A stretch of DNA of 64,000 bases from Bauldia sp. (GTDB lineage: Bacteria; Pseudomonadota; Alphaproteobacteria; Rhizobiales; Kaistiaceae): NCBI GenBank assembly GCA_026126065.1, contig JAHCJY010000001.1:372001-436000 (forward strand), read 5' to 3'. The notes under the pieces are model-generated. The model made no database searches, had not been told where the DNA came from, and saw nothing but the letters and a program-made list of their open reading frames with translations. Position numbers and translations under genes: made by a program. Position 1 is the stretch's first letter, and each line of letters starts with the position of its first letter. This document shows positions 1 through 8,054 of the stretch, piece by piece.

Positions 1-60
1 CGCCGTGACGGTACGCGCGCTCGCCGCGTGCACCGCATCCGGCTGGGTCAGGACGTTCAT
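1..60 (-). CDS. Possible 5' end of a leftward gene, cut by the window edge
   Basis: Reading leftwards from an ATG at 60 there is an open frame of 20 codons that runs off the window edge, beginning MNVLTQPDAVHAASARTVTA. It would be divergent from the small gene at 244. No purine-rich ribosome binding site precedes the ATG, so this rests only on the open frame and its position. No function can be assigned. Confidence 0.25.
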   Translation of the reverse strand, partial: MNVLTQPDAVHAASARTVTA

Positions 61-243
61 CGGAGGCGGGGCCGGATTCCCTCGTCGGCGGCTCCGCGGG
101 AGGAGCGACCCATGAGCCTTAGCATGAGAATGGAAGGCGGCGAGCGGGATTCGCTCCCGGCCGCGCCGGGGGAGACAAGGTGCTTCGCAAACCCAAACCG
201 GGGTGGTAAGGATGCCTTCGCCCGAAGCGAAAGCGAGAACAAC

Positions 244-546
244 ATGGCCGGCAACGCACCGCTCCAGTCCACCATCAAGGACATCCCGTCGGCCCCCGAA
301 TTCGCGGCCAACCGCTTCATCTCGGCCGGCTTCAACGGCAATGCGCTGACGCTCACCTTCGGCACCACGCACTACCTCCCCAGCAAGATGGGCGAGCCGA
401 TGTCGGATGCAACCGAGTCGGTCACCTATGTCACGGCCCGCATCGTGCTTTCCGCCGCCGCGGCGGTCGAACTGGTGACCAACGTCAAGCAGATGATGGA
501 GAAGCTCGGTCTCGTCCGCCCCGGGAAGCAGCCGACACTTCAGTAG
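244..546 (+). CDS. Small protein of unknown function, DUF3467-like
   Basis: A 100-residue protein. The frame is open from position 28, but I chose the ATG at 244 because the sequence upstream reads as low-quality basic peptide, while MAGNAPLQSTIKDIPSAPEF onward is balanced. There is no signal peptide or membrane segment. The layout, an N-terminal FxANxF segment, a beta-rich middle and then YVTARIVLSAAAAVELVTNV near residues 62-81, resembles the DUF3467 family, in which an ARVVLS strand precedes a helix. That match is by eye only. It is followed by a short secreted protein and DUF3052-sdhB on the same strand, so it may be the first gene of that transcript. Confidence 0.55.
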   Translation: MAGNAPLQSTIKDIPSAPEFAANRFISAGFNGNALTLTFGTTHYLPSKMGEPMSDATESVTYVTARIVLSAAAAVELVTNVKQMMEKLGLVRPGKQPTLQ

Positions 547-583
547 CTTCGCTGCCGTCGCCGCGACCCTCGCGGCCGGCGCG

Positions 584-895
584 GTGACGTTCGTCGTCTC
601 CATCCCAATGCCCGCATTCGCACAGGGCGAGCGCGCCGTCTTCGCGGCCGGCCAGTGCGCCGCGGAACTCGGCCTGACCGAGGCCGAATGCGCCTGCGTC
701 ATCGATACGGCGCGGGTGGAACTGAGCGAGCGCCAGGTCGACTACCTCATGGTCCGGATCGCACGGAACGACGCAGAGGTCGCGCGGATGCGGACCTTCA
801 TGCCGCTTGGCGAGCGCCTTGCGATCCTCTTCGCGGTCCAGCGCGCCGTCGGCGAATGCGCTCCAGGCCGCCGGGTCGAGATCCCGGCATCGTGA
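584..895 (+). CDS. Small exported protein of unknown function
   Basis: A 103-residue protein starting at GTG 584, the only ATG, GTG or TTG in this frame after the stop at 494-496. The N-terminus is hydrophobic and ends in PMPAFA before QGERAVFA, so a signal peptide cleaved near residue 13 is likely. In-frame codons upstream of the GTG also encode a hydrophobic Ala-rich stretch, so a rarer start codon upstream would give a more normal signal peptide. The mature part contains three cysteines (QCAAEL, ECACVI and GECAPG) and is mostly helical. Its stop overlaps the GTG of the DUF3052 gene as GTGA, which implies translational coupling. I do not recognise the family. Confidence 0.55.
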   Translation: MTFVVSIPMPAFAQGERAVFAAGQCAAELGLTEAECACVIDTARVELSERQVDYLMVRIARNDAEVARMRTFMPLGERLAILFAVQRAVGECAPGRRVEIPAS

Positions 896-1332
896 GCGCT
901 CCGCCGCCGTCCGGCTACTCCGGCACGCCGCTGCCGAAAAAGCTCGGCCTCCGGGACGGCATGGTGGCACTGTTCGTCGGATTGCCGCCGGACCTCGCTT
1001 CGCTCGCCGGGGCCGCCGCGTTCGGGGCGGTCGACACGGCTGGCGACATCGCCCTGATCGGCGACGGCGCGAAGCGCGACTACATCCACCTGTTCACGAC
1101 CTCCGCGGCCGAACTCGCCGCGGCAACGCCCCTGATCCGCGCGGGGCTGAAGCCCGACGGAATGGCGTGGATATCCTGGCCGAAGAAGGCGTCGAAGCGG
1201 CCGACCGACATCACCGAGGACCGCATCCGCGACATCATGCTGCCCTCCGGTCTGGTTGACGTGAAGGTCGCGGCCGTTGACGAAGTGTGGTCCGGCCTGA
1301 AACTCGTGATCCGGAAAGAGCTGAGGACCTGA
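892..1332 (+). CDS. DUF3052 family protein
   Basis: A 146-residue cytoplasmic protein of the DUF3052 family. Visible signatures are an N-terminal [17 protein letters not shown] block, a central [20 protein letters not shown] block, and the conserved [19 protein letters not shown] segment followed by [20 protein letters not shown]. The function of the family is not established; the fold resembles a methyltransferase-like Rossmann protein without an obvious SAM motif. It starts with GTG inside the stop of the preceding gene (GTGA). Its own stop overlaps the sdhB start as TGATG, so it is probably co-translated with sdhB. The frame is open upstream to 655, but that extension reads as Arg-rich shadow sequence. 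Confidence 0.85.
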   Translation: MSAPPPSGYSGTPLPKKLGLRDGMVALFVGLPPDLASLAGAAAFGAVDTAGDIALIGDGAKRDYIHLFTTSAAELAAATPLIRAGLKPDGMAWISWPKKASKRPTDITEDRIRDIMLPSGLVDVKVAAVDEVWSGLKLVIRKELRT

Positions 1333-2111
1333 TGGTCTCGTTCCGCCTGCCGAAGCGATCGAAGGTCGACGAGGGCGCCACGCTCCGCGTTGCGGACGCC
1401 GTCGAACCCCGGACCCTCCGTGTCTACCGCTGGAGCCCCGACGACGGCCGCAACCCGCATGTCGACACGTTCGAGATCGATGCGGCCGCGACCGGCCCGA
1501 TGGTGCTGGACGCCCTCATCGCCATCAAGGACGAGCTCGACCCGACGCTGACCTTCCGGCGCTCATGCCGGGAAGGCGTGTGCGGCTCCTGCGCGATGAA
1601 CATCGACGGGCAGAACGCGCTCGCCTGCACCCATGCCCTCGCCGACTGCGAGGACGTGGTGAAGGTCTATCCGCTGCCGCACCAGCCCGTGGTAAAGGAT
1701 CTCGTCCCCGACCTCACCGAGTTCTACGCCCAGCATGCATCGGTCGAGCCGTGGCTTCACGACGACGGCGCCGCGGCGCCGGAGAAGGAAAGGCTGCAGA
1801 GCGAGGGGCAGAGGGCGCAGCTCGACGGCCTCTATGAGTGCATCCTGTGCGCCTGCTGCTCGACGGCGTGCCCGAGCTACTGGTGGAACAGCGACCGCTT
1901 CCTCGGCCCGGCGACGCTGCTCCAGGCGCAGCGCTGGATTTCCGACAGCCGCGACGCGGCGACGGAGGAGCGGCTCGACGATCTCGACGATCCGTTCAAG
2001 CTCTACCGCTGTCACACGATCCTGAACTGCGCGCCGGCGTGTCCGAAGGGGCTCAACCCGGCGAAGGCGATCGCCGACATCAAGACCGCGCTGTCCGACC
2101 GCGCGGAGTAG
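1332..2111 (+). CDS. sdhB: Succinate dehydrogenase iron-sulfur subunit
   Basis: A 259-residue SdhB, the normal length for the family. It carries electrons from FAD in SdhA to ubiquinone at the inner membrane (complex II, TCA cycle). The N-terminal plant-type ferredoxin domain has the [2Fe-2S] ligands in [22 protein letters not shown]. The C-terminal domain has the [4Fe-4S] motif in [12 protein letters not shown] and the [3Fe-4S] ligands in [17 protein letters not shown]. The start ATG 1332 overlaps the stop of the DUF3052 gene. sdhC, sdhD and sdhA are not next to it in this window, unlike the usual sdhCDAB order; they may lie elsewhere. Confidence 0.95.
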   Translation: MVSFRLPKRSKVDEGATLRVADAVEPRTLRVYRWSPDDGRNPHVDTFEIDAAATGPMVLDALIAIKDELDPTLTFRRSCREGVCGSCAMNIDGQNALACTHALADCEDVVKVYPLPHQPVVKDLVPDLTEFYAQHASVEPWLHDDGAAAPEKERLQSEGQRAQLDGLYECILCACCSTACPSYWWNSDRFLGPATLLQAQRWISDSRDAATEERLDDLDDPFKLYRCHTILNCAPACPKGLNPAKAIADIKTALSDRAE

Positions 2112-2198
2112 GATTGCCGTTTCTGAAGCGCGCCTCCGCGATGCGAACGGCATCGTTAGGCATTGTTTCTGAGAGTTGAAGGCGGCGCCGATCCCCGT

Positions 2199-2349
2199 CC
2201 CCCTTGTGGGAGGGCCAGGGGTGGGGACTCCGTGACTCTCGTCAGGGCGCGACGGCCCAGGCCAGCCTGAACGGCAGAGCGCAACCGCGGCCGAGTTGTT
2301 GGAGCCGCCGCAAGTCCCCCTCCCAACCTCCCCCACAAGGGGGGAGGGG
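2199..2349. repeat. Imperfect inverted repeat flanking a non-coding spacer
   Basis: The left arm at 2199-2214 reads CCCCCTTGTGGGAGGG. The right arm around 2327-2345 contains CCTCCCCCACAAGGGGG, its reverse complement apart from two inserted bases. The arms enclose about 110 bp with no reading frame of its own, between the 3' ends of sdhB and the leftward ABC permease. The C/G-rich arm style resembles the larger element inside dnaE2 at 54902-55080, which suggests one class of dispersed palindromic repeats, though the two are not identical. It could also act as a terminator between the convergent genes. Confidence 0.5.
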
Positions 2350-2401
2350 AACGGAGGCCGTGCCGTTGCGACAGCGAAACGGAAACGAAGCGGCGCGGCC
2401 G

Positions 2402-3283
2402 TCAGGCGTCCCGGCGTTTCAGCATCCACGCCGACAGGGCGAGTCCGGCGACGATGTAGGCCGCGAAGATGCCGAAGCCGATCCACGGGTCGAAGCGGTT
2501 GGACGCGAAATTCATGCCCTCGTCCGCCAGCATCTGCATCCCGGCCTGCATCAGCGTGTTGACCTCGACCTGGTAGATCGCTTCGCCGGCGACCGTCGGG
2601 AGGAAGTCCACGACGTCGCTGACCCAGTCGAGCGGGATGAGCGGCAGGATCACGGGCAGAAGCAGGACCACGCCGACCAGCGCGAAAATGGCGCCAGCCG
2701 CGCTCCGCAGCAGCCAGCCGAACATCATGCCGAGGAGGCCGACCAGGGAGAGGTAAAGGCCCGCGCCGACGAGCGCCCGGATGAGCTCCAGATCGGACAG
2801 CGAGTGCGTCACGGCGGAGCCGGTGAGGATCGCCTCGCCGATGAAGAAGGCAACGAACACCGACGGCACCATCACCGCCATGGTCACCAGGACGAGAAGC
2901 AGCGCCTTCGCGAGGAGCACCGGCAGTCGCGTGGGGACCGCGGCCAGCGTCGCACGGATCATGCCCGTCGAGTATTCGTTCGTCACCAGCGTGACGCCGA
3001 GGACGCCGATCGCGAGCTGCGCGAAGCCCACCGCGCGGATCGCCACGACGAGCGGATCGACGAAGTCGCTGAAGTCGCCGTCGGGATCGTTCTCGCCGAT
3101 CGCCTCGCTGAAGCCGAATGCGATCAGCGACCACAGGCCGATGAGGATGACCACCGCGATCGCGAGGATGACGTAGGTCGAACGCAGCGTGCGGAACTTC
3201 ACCCACTCCGCGCGCAGCACTCGGAAGAAGCCGACCTTTGCGCCAGCGAGCGCCGGATTGCCCTGGAAAGCCGTGGCGGCCAT
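2402..3283 (-). CDS. ABC-2 type exporter permease, actinobacterial-like
   Basis: A 293-residue inner-membrane permease of the ABC-2 type, with about six membrane segments. The N-terminal cytoplasmic FFRVLRAEWVKFRTLRSTYV motif precedes TM1. The TLVTNEYSTGMIRATLAAVP motif between TM2 and TM3 is the coupling region that contacts the ATPase. A final TM ends in WMLKRRDA. It lies one base downstream of the ATPase gene at 3285-4205, so the two form one exporter. The EW-K-RTLRS and NEYSTGMIR phrasing is typical of actinobacterial pairs, so acquisition by transfer is possible. The substrate is unknown. Confidence 0.88.
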   Translation of the reverse strand: MAATAFQGNPALAGAKVGFFRVLRAEWVKFRTLRSTYVILAIAVVILIGLWSLIAFGFSEAIGENDPDGDFSDFVDPLVVAIRAVGFAQLAIGVLGVTLVTNEYSTGMIRATLAAVPTRLPVLLAKALLLVLVTMAVMVPSVFVAFFIGEAILTGSAVTHSLSDLELIRALVGAGLYLSLVGLLGMMFGWLLRSAAGAIFALVGVVLLLPVILPLIPLDWVSDVVDFLPTVAGEAIYQVEVNTLMQAGMQMLADEGMNFASNRFDPWIGFGIFAAYIVAGLALSAWMLKRRDA

Positions 3284-3284
3284 G

Positions 3285-4205
3285 TCAGTTCGCTCCGGTC
3301 TGCGCGGTCGCGCGGAAGTCGAGCACGTCGCCGGTCGCCTGCATGAAGGCGTCCTCGAGCGAGGCTCTGTGCTCGCTCAGTTCGTGCAGCACGATGCCGT
3401 TCGCGGCGGCGGCCTCGCCGATGGCCTCGATGGCGGTGCCCGTAATGCGGAGCGCGGCGTTCTCCGCCATCGCCACCGTGGCGCCGCCGGCGCGGAGAAT
3501 CTCCGCGAACTGCGGCGCGGCCGGCGAGCGCACGATCACATGCGTTCCGGCCGCCTGGTCGAGGAAGTCGTCAATCGCCGCATCAGCGATGATCTTTCCG
3601 CGGCCGATGACGATGAGATGGGTCGCCACGAGCGACATCTCGCTCATCAGATGGCTCGAGACGAACACCGTCCGGCCCTCCGACGCGAGGCGCTGCAGCA
3701 GCTTTCGCACCCACAGGACGCCGTCGGGGTCGAGGCCGTTGACCGGCTCGTCGAGGATGAGCGTTGCCGGATCGCCGAGGAGGGCGACCGCGATGCCCAG
3801 ACGCTGGCCCATGCCGAGCGAGAAGGCGCCCGCGCGCTTGTCCGCGACGTCCTTGAGGCCGACGATGTCAATCACCTCGCGGACGCGCCGCGCCGGGATA
3901 CCGTGCGTGCGAGCCATGCTGAGAAGGTGGTGGTAGGCCGAGCGGCCGGGATGGGCCGCCTTGGCATCGAGGAGGGCGCCGACCTCGCGGAGCGGCGCCG
4001 CGTGCTTCGCGTAGGGCTTGCCGTTGACCGTTACGCTGCCCGCGGTGGGCCGGTCGAGGCCGACGATCATCCGCATCGTCGTCGATTTCCCGGCCCCGTT
4101 CGGTCCGAGGAAGCCGGTGACCCGGCCGGCCCGGACCTCGAAGGAGACCCCGTCGACCGCGGTCTTCGTGCCGTAGCGCTTGGTGAGAGCGTTCGCCTGG
4201 ATCAT
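3285..4205 (-). CDS. ABC exporter ATP-binding protein, actinobacterial-like
   Basis: A 306-residue ATPase that pairs with the permease at 2402-3283. The Walker A is GPNGAGKST, the signature is FSLGMGQR (a variant of LSGGQ), the Walker B is LILDEPVNGLDPDG, and the switch His lies in SSHLMSEM. The C-terminal 80 residues form the extra domain seen in DrrA/NatA-type exporters. The opening IQANALTKRYGTKTAVDGVS and the FSLGMGQRLGIA signature are those of the family common in Streptomyces and relatives. Its start is ATG 4205; the next gene (P460-like) is 177 bp upstream, so this pair has its own promoter. Confidence 0.9.
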   Translation of the reverse strand: MIQANALTKRYGTKTAVDGVSFEVRAGRVTGFLGPNGAGKSTTMRMIVGLDRPTAGSVTVNGKPYAKHAAPLREVGALLDAKAAHPGRSAYHHLLSMARTHGIPARRVREVIDIVGLKDVADKRAGAFSLGMGQRLGIAVALLGDPATLILDEPVNGLDPDGVLWVRKLLQRLASEGRTVFVSSHLMSEMSLVATHLIVIGRGKIIADAAIDDFLDQAAGTHVIVRSPAAPQFAEILRAGGATVAMAENAALRITGTAIEAIGEAAAANGIVLHELSEHRASLEDAFMQATGDVLDFRATAQTGAN

Positions 4206-4381
4206 CGTCGGCCCGTGCTGGCGGTCTGCGCGTCACAACTCCCGGCAGCCGGGCGGACGCGCTTCCCATAGCAGCGTTGGCGCGGCGAGGGAACGGAGGC
4301 GGCGCGCGACGAGGCTGCTGATCAAGCTGGAATCTTGTTCTCGGGCCGCGCCCCTCCGCCGCCCAGCTCTTCAGGCAATGC

Positions 4382-4840
4382 CTAGCGCCGTTCGAACTGC
4401 ACGAACACGAAATCGGTCGGCGCGGCGGCGTGGCAGTCGCGGCAGAAATTGGCGGTGCCATAGTCCTGGCCGCGAAAGCTGCCGTCGGCCTGGCGGTCGA
4501 ATACGCGATACACCCACGCTCCTCCGGTCTTCTCCATCATGTAGAGGCGATCGACGAGGAGCCGGCCCGCATCGTTCCGCTCCTTCACCACGATCGTTCC
4601 TTCGGGAAAGGGAACGATCGGCTGCCCGCCGGCAGCGACGATCTCGGCCGGATCGAGGTTGATGTAGATATCCTTCGACTGCGGATGGGCGCCGGTGGGG
4701 TTGTCGGTGCTGCGGTCGATGTTGAGGCGTGTCCAGCTCCAATAGTCGGAGATGGTGGGAGGCACGCCCGCGGGCTGCGCGAGAGCAAGGGGGACGGCTA
4801 CCAGGGCAGCCACCGCGATACCGATTCCGAGCCGGGTCAT
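4382..4840 (-). CDS. Cytochrome P460-like periplasmic haem protein
   Basis: A 152-residue protein with an N-terminal signal peptide (MTRLGIGIAVAALVAVPLAL, cleaved after AQ). A beta-rich domain follows, with a C-terminal CRDCH haem c attachment motif near residue 140. This layout fits the cytochrome P460 family, small periplasmic haem proteins that oxidise hydroxylamine or act as cytochromes; the real substrate here is unknown. I chose ATG 4840 because GGAG lies 9 bases upstream; the longer GTG start at 4864 lacks a ribosome binding site. It stands alone between the ABC exporter and a SnoaL-like gene. Confidence 0.75.
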   Translation of the reverse strand: MTRLGIGIAVAALVAVPLALAQPAGVPPTISDYWSWTRLNIDRSTDNPTGAHPQSKDIYINLDPAEIVAAGGQPIVPFPEGTIVVKERNDAGRLLVDRLYMMEKTGGAWVYRVFDRQADGSFRGQDYGTANFCRDCHAAAPTDFVFVQFERR

Positions 4841-4906
4841 GACCTGCGCTCCATTGATCCGCACCAGCTAAGCCGGCGTGGTGTCAGATATCAACCGTGC
4901 ACAACG

Positions 4907-5338
4907 CTACGGCTCGAAGCAGTCGTAGTTGCGCTGGCGCAGGATTCTTCCGCCGCGCATCTCGAGGAAGATCGCGATCCGCGCCCTCATCTCGCCGCCC
5001 GCCGGAAGCGGCCCTGCCGCAATGGCGAGCTTTCCGGACCAGGCGACCTCGATGGCAATGCGGTCGCCGCCGGCCATCAGCGTCTTCACCTCGTAGGTCT
5101 GGCTCTTCATCAGCGCCTTGCCGCGCTCAGCGGCTTCGAGGATCGCCTTGAGGTCGCGCGTGGCGCCGGTCGGTGCGAGGCGGTTGGGGAACTCCTCCTG
5201 GACCACTTCAGGATCGAAGAACGCCGCAAGTTTGGGACCGGTGGCGCCGTTGCCGATCGCCTCGAGGTAGCGCTTCACGAAGGTGGCGGGCGTGTCCGGA
5301 ACGGGCGCAGAGCCATGCCGGGGCGTGATCGATTTCAT
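4907..5338 (-). CDS. SnoaL/NTF2-like domain protein
   Basis: A 143-residue cytoplasmic protein. The sequence TPATFVKRYLEAIGNGATGP followed by a DPEVVQEEFPNRL helix and an antiparallel sheet ending in IAIFLEMRGGRILRQRNYDC fits the NTF2/SnoaL cone fold used by ketosteroid-isomerase-like enzymes and many binding proteins. No catalytic Asp pair can be assigned with confidence. The frame is open much further upstream, but only from ATG 5338 does the sequence look like protein. It diverges from the SRAP gene at 5396 across 57 bp, so both promoters must lie in that short spacer. Confidence 0.8.
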   Translation of the reverse strand: MKSITPRHGSAPVPDTPATFVKRYLEAIGNGATGPKLAAFFDPEVVQEEFPNRLAPTGATRDLKAILEAAERGKALMKSQTYEVKTLMAGGDRIAIEVAWSGKLAIAAGPLPAGGEMRARIAIFLEMRGGRILRQRNYDCFEP

Positions 5339-5395
5339 TGCGAAGCTCCCTTCGCGGCGGTGTCCTCTGCCGCGCCTTCCGCCTATCCTGCAACG

Positions 5396-6139
5396 ATGTG
5401 CGGTCGATACGACAGCCTCATTCCGCGGGACGCGATGGTTCAGCTCTTCGGGCTGACCGCGCTGCCGCAATCCAACTTCCCGCCGCGCTACAACATCGCG
5501 CCGACGCAGGAGATCGCAATCGTCCGCCCGCCGCGCGAGAATGACGGGCGCGAACTTGTGATGGCGCGCTGGGGCCTCATCCCGTTCTTCATGAAGGAGA
5601 AGCCCGATCGGCCGCACATCAATGCCCGGGCCGAGACGGTGGAGCGGCAGCCGCTGTTCCGCGAGGCGTTCGCGCGCCGGCGCTGCCTGATCCCCGCCAC
5701 CGGCTTCTACGAATGGCAGCACAACGGCGACCGGAAGCAGCCCTGGCGGTTCGTGCGGAAGGACCGCGATCCGTTTGCGTTCGCGGGGCTGTGGGAAACG
5801 GCGCGGCTCGGCGAGGAGAAGATCCGCTCGGCGGCGATCATCGTGACAGAGGCGAACGCGGTGGTGGCGCCGTTGCACGACCGGATGCCGGTCATCATCC
5901 CGGCGGAGGTCTACGGCCGCTGGCTCGACCCGAAGACGACGGTCGAGGAGGCCAAGGCGATGCTCCGGCCCTTCCCGCCCGAGTTCCTGGAAGCCTATCC
6001 GGTATCCAAACGGGTCAACTCGCACGTCAATGACGACGAGGCGCTGATCGAGCCGGTGGAGATCGCGCTGGCGGAAGGCGCAGCCGCCGCGGATACCGAT
6101 CTTCTCGGCACGCCAATACAGACGCGCAGAAGACGATAG
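5396..6139 (+). CDS. SRAP-domain protein (YedK/HMCES family)
   Basis: A 247-residue SRAP protein. The family covalently traps abasic sites in single-stranded DNA through Cys2 and shields them from breakage. The invariant MCGRY start gives the catalytic Cys2 after Met removal. INARAETV contains the conserved Asn, FYEWQ contains the active-site Glu, and LHDRMPVII contains the conserved His. The frame extends upstream, but a start anywhere other than 5396 would bury Cys2. The family is often SOS-linked, and this window also holds the SOS mutasome, although no SOS box was seen in the 57-bp spacer before this gene. Confidence 0.95.
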   Translation: MCGRYDSLIPRDAMVQLFGLTALPQSNFPPRYNIAPTQEIAIVRPPRENDGRELVMARWGLIPFFMKEKPDRPHINARAETVERQPLFREAFARRRCLIPATGFYEWQHNGDRKQPWRFVRKDRDPFAFAGLWETARLGEEKIRSAAIIVTEANAVVAPLHDRMPVIIPAEVYGRWLDPKTTVEEAKAMLRPFPPEFLEAYPVSKRVNSHVNDDEALIEPVEIALAEGAAAADTDLLGTPIQTRRRR

Positions 6140-6330
6140 GTTCGCGCTTGCCCCCGGTAGGCGCGGACTCGCCCAGACGCGGCGCGAGCGCTATCGTCAT
6201 CCCTCGCGGAGGGAATGAGTTCCAGGGATTGGGACGACCGTAACGCCGTTGCCTGAACAGCGGGTCCGGCCAAATGACGTCAATGCTTTCCAACCGGACA
6301 TCGAGATGTGTCCGTCGATCACCAACCCGC

Positions 6331-7089
6331 ATGCGCTTGCTCGCTCTGGCAGCCGGCCTGTCGTCGACCGGTTCGTTGGCACAAGAGCCGAGCCTTGCAG
6401 GGCTATGGGTTATTCAAGACATCTTGCAGGTCAACGTGGTTGGGGAGTTCGGCGGTCGCGACGGGCTGACCGTGGTTCGGGTTCAGCACGATGTCGCGAC
6501 CGGCGCTCTGACAACCACGATCGTCGAACTCAGTGATGCGTTGATCGAACGCGGGTTCCGGGCCCGCGACCCGGCATTCGACGGAACGCTCCTGGGCGGT
6601 ATCGCAACGGGGCAACTCTCATACGACTGGCAACGCTGGGGCGGTACGGATGCCGTCCGGGCGTTGTGCCCGGCTCTTGCGCCCACACAGGTCGAGAGCG
6701 AGATCAGGGTTCTGGAGGACGGGGCGCGGCTCGAGTGGACTCTTCCGGTCTTGTCGGTCGATCTGGCCGTCTGCCGGGCTGACGTGATGCCTCTCACCGC
6801 CGGCCGCAACGTCTGGAACCTTGCGCCCTTCTTCGTGGTCCGTGAGCTTCGCTTCGTCGCTGAGGCATCTGCCGGCGGCCCCTACGCTCGGCTGGACTAT
6901 TCAGTCCCGGGGCAGACCTTCAGGTTGGAGGCCGAGTTCGAGATCGCACCGCCAGCCGCTATCGATGCCGCGTTGGTAACCGCGCTCGGACCGATCTCCA
7001 TCACGCTCTTTCCTACAGCGCAGGAGGGCGTGTTTCGGTCCGGGCCGTACCTCGTTGGTCGCGTCGGACCGATCCCGGTTGCACCATGA
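6331..7089 (+). CDS. Secreted protein of unknown function, first of a coupled pair
   Basis: A 252-residue protein with a signal peptide (MRLLALAAGLSSTGSLAQ, cleaved before EPS), so it is periplasmic or secreted. The ATG at 6274 would add a basic 19-residue leader; 6331 gives a standard signal sequence. The mature part is predicted to be beta-rich, with LAGLWVIQDI at the N-terminus as in lipocalin-like or APC-like folds. It has two cysteines (ALCPAL and AVCRAD) that could form a disulfide. No known family was recognised. Codon use is less GC-biased than in neighbouring genes. The stop overlaps the next start as ATGA, so the two proteins are probably made in a fixed ratio. Confidence 0.7.
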   Translation: MRLLALAAGLSSTGSLAQEPSLAGLWVIQDILQVNVVGEFGGRDGLTVVRVQHDVATGALTTTIVELSDALIERGFRARDPAFDGTLLGGIATGQLSYDWQRWGGTDAVRALCPALAPTQVESEIRVLEDGARLEWTLPVLSVDLAVCRADVMPLTAGRNVWNLAPFFVVRELRFVAEASAGGPYARLDYSVPGQTFRLEAEFEIAPPAAIDAALVTALGPISITLFPTAQEGVFRSGPYLVGRVGPIPVAP

Positions 7090-8054
7090 GGGGCCGGCGG
7101 GGGTTGATCGTCGCCGCGCTCCTGGCTGTCGTGAGCAGCCGTGACAGCCTTGCCCAGGATCCGCCGTCGGCGGCGCCGCGTGAAGTTGATCCGCCGGCCA
7201 GTGCGCCGTTCGAGGCGCGGTTGGGCGACCGCGCTGCCGTGCTTCCGGTTGCTCGGCGCTGCACACTGCCGCAGGGCTTCGTCGGTGCGACCGAGCGCTT
7301 TCTGGTCGAGTACCAGGCATCTGTCCGGGTTCCGGGTCTTCCGACCGCGCCGGCATACAGCCGGGCAAACCTTCCTGCTGCGGAGGCGACGACCCTGCCG
7401 GGCCGCATTATTGTCGACGAGCAGATACTGAACGGGGGGCGGGACAACGTTCTTGTGGCGGCAGGTCAGGCGGGCGGCGTGGTGGATCAGATCCTGACCA
7501 ACGCCCGAGGCTACTACACTGGCACGTTTTGCGACGCTGCGGATTGGGTTCGGCTGGCTGACCAGATCGAAGCATTGCTTGCGGGGTTGACCAGCAGGCA
7601 GCAGGTCGTCGGCGATGCGTGGGACGCGCTGCGCCAGCGCAGCCGCGCCCTGCAGGCAACGATCGGCGCATTGCCGCGACGCGCAGCCGCAACATTGCTG
7701 CACTACACCGAACTGACCACGACCCTCCTCGAAGGAGCAGGCATCGGTCTGCCTGGTCGGGTTGCCTTGGGGGTGATGCAACATGTCACGACCGGTGGAC
7801 CCTCACCTTGGCGTGCTCCGGCGAGAACCTCGGCCCAGATGTTTGCCGAGGGTCTTCGCGGCTTCATTGACGAGGGCGGCGCACTGCTCGCCGGTCTGCC
7901 TGCCTTTATCGAATTCTACCCGATCATGGTCGAAGTCGACGAGATGATCGGCCCGATAGAAGCTCTGGTTGGCACCTATGGGAACCTGGCCGACATCGGA
8001 TCATCCATGGCGGCAATTGCGCGAGGCCACGTTCCAGTGCCCATTCCCAATTAG
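7086..8054 (+). CDS. Secreted protein of unknown function, second of a coupled pair
   Basis: A 322-residue protein with an N-terminal signal peptide (MRGRRGLIVAALLAVVSS, cleaved near LAQ). A Pro/Ala-rich linker and a mostly helical body follow. Two cysteines (RRCTLP and GTFCDA) are far apart. Residues from about 170 to the end are long amphipathic helices with several Gly-rich turns. No family was recognised. It is translationally coupled to the preceding secreted protein (ATGA), and the pair has no other partner. Its stop overlaps the stop of the convergent Sel1 gene by a few bases. Base and codon use differ from the flanking housekeeping genes, which would fit an acquired module. Confidence 0.7.
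   Translation: MRGRRGLIVAALLAVVSSRDSLAQDPPSAAPREVDPPASAPFEARLGDRAAVLPVARRCTLPQGFVGATERFLVEYQASVRVPGLPTAPAYSRANLPAAEATTLPGRIIVDEQILNGGRDNVLVAAGQAGGVVDQILTNARGYYTGTFCDAADWVRLADQIEALLAGLTSRQQVVGDAWDALRQRSRALQATIGALPRRAAATLLHYTELTTTLLEGAGIGLPGRVALGVMQHVTTGGPSPWRAPARTSAQMFAEGLRGFIDEGGALLAGLPAFIEFYPIMVEVDEMIGPIEALVGTYGNLADIGSSMAAIARGHVPVPIPN

Noticed and set aside
1563..3206. 547-codon leftward frame across sdhB and the ABC permease
   Set aside because: It lies antisense to sdhB and in another frame of the permease; the translation is Arg-rich without domains.
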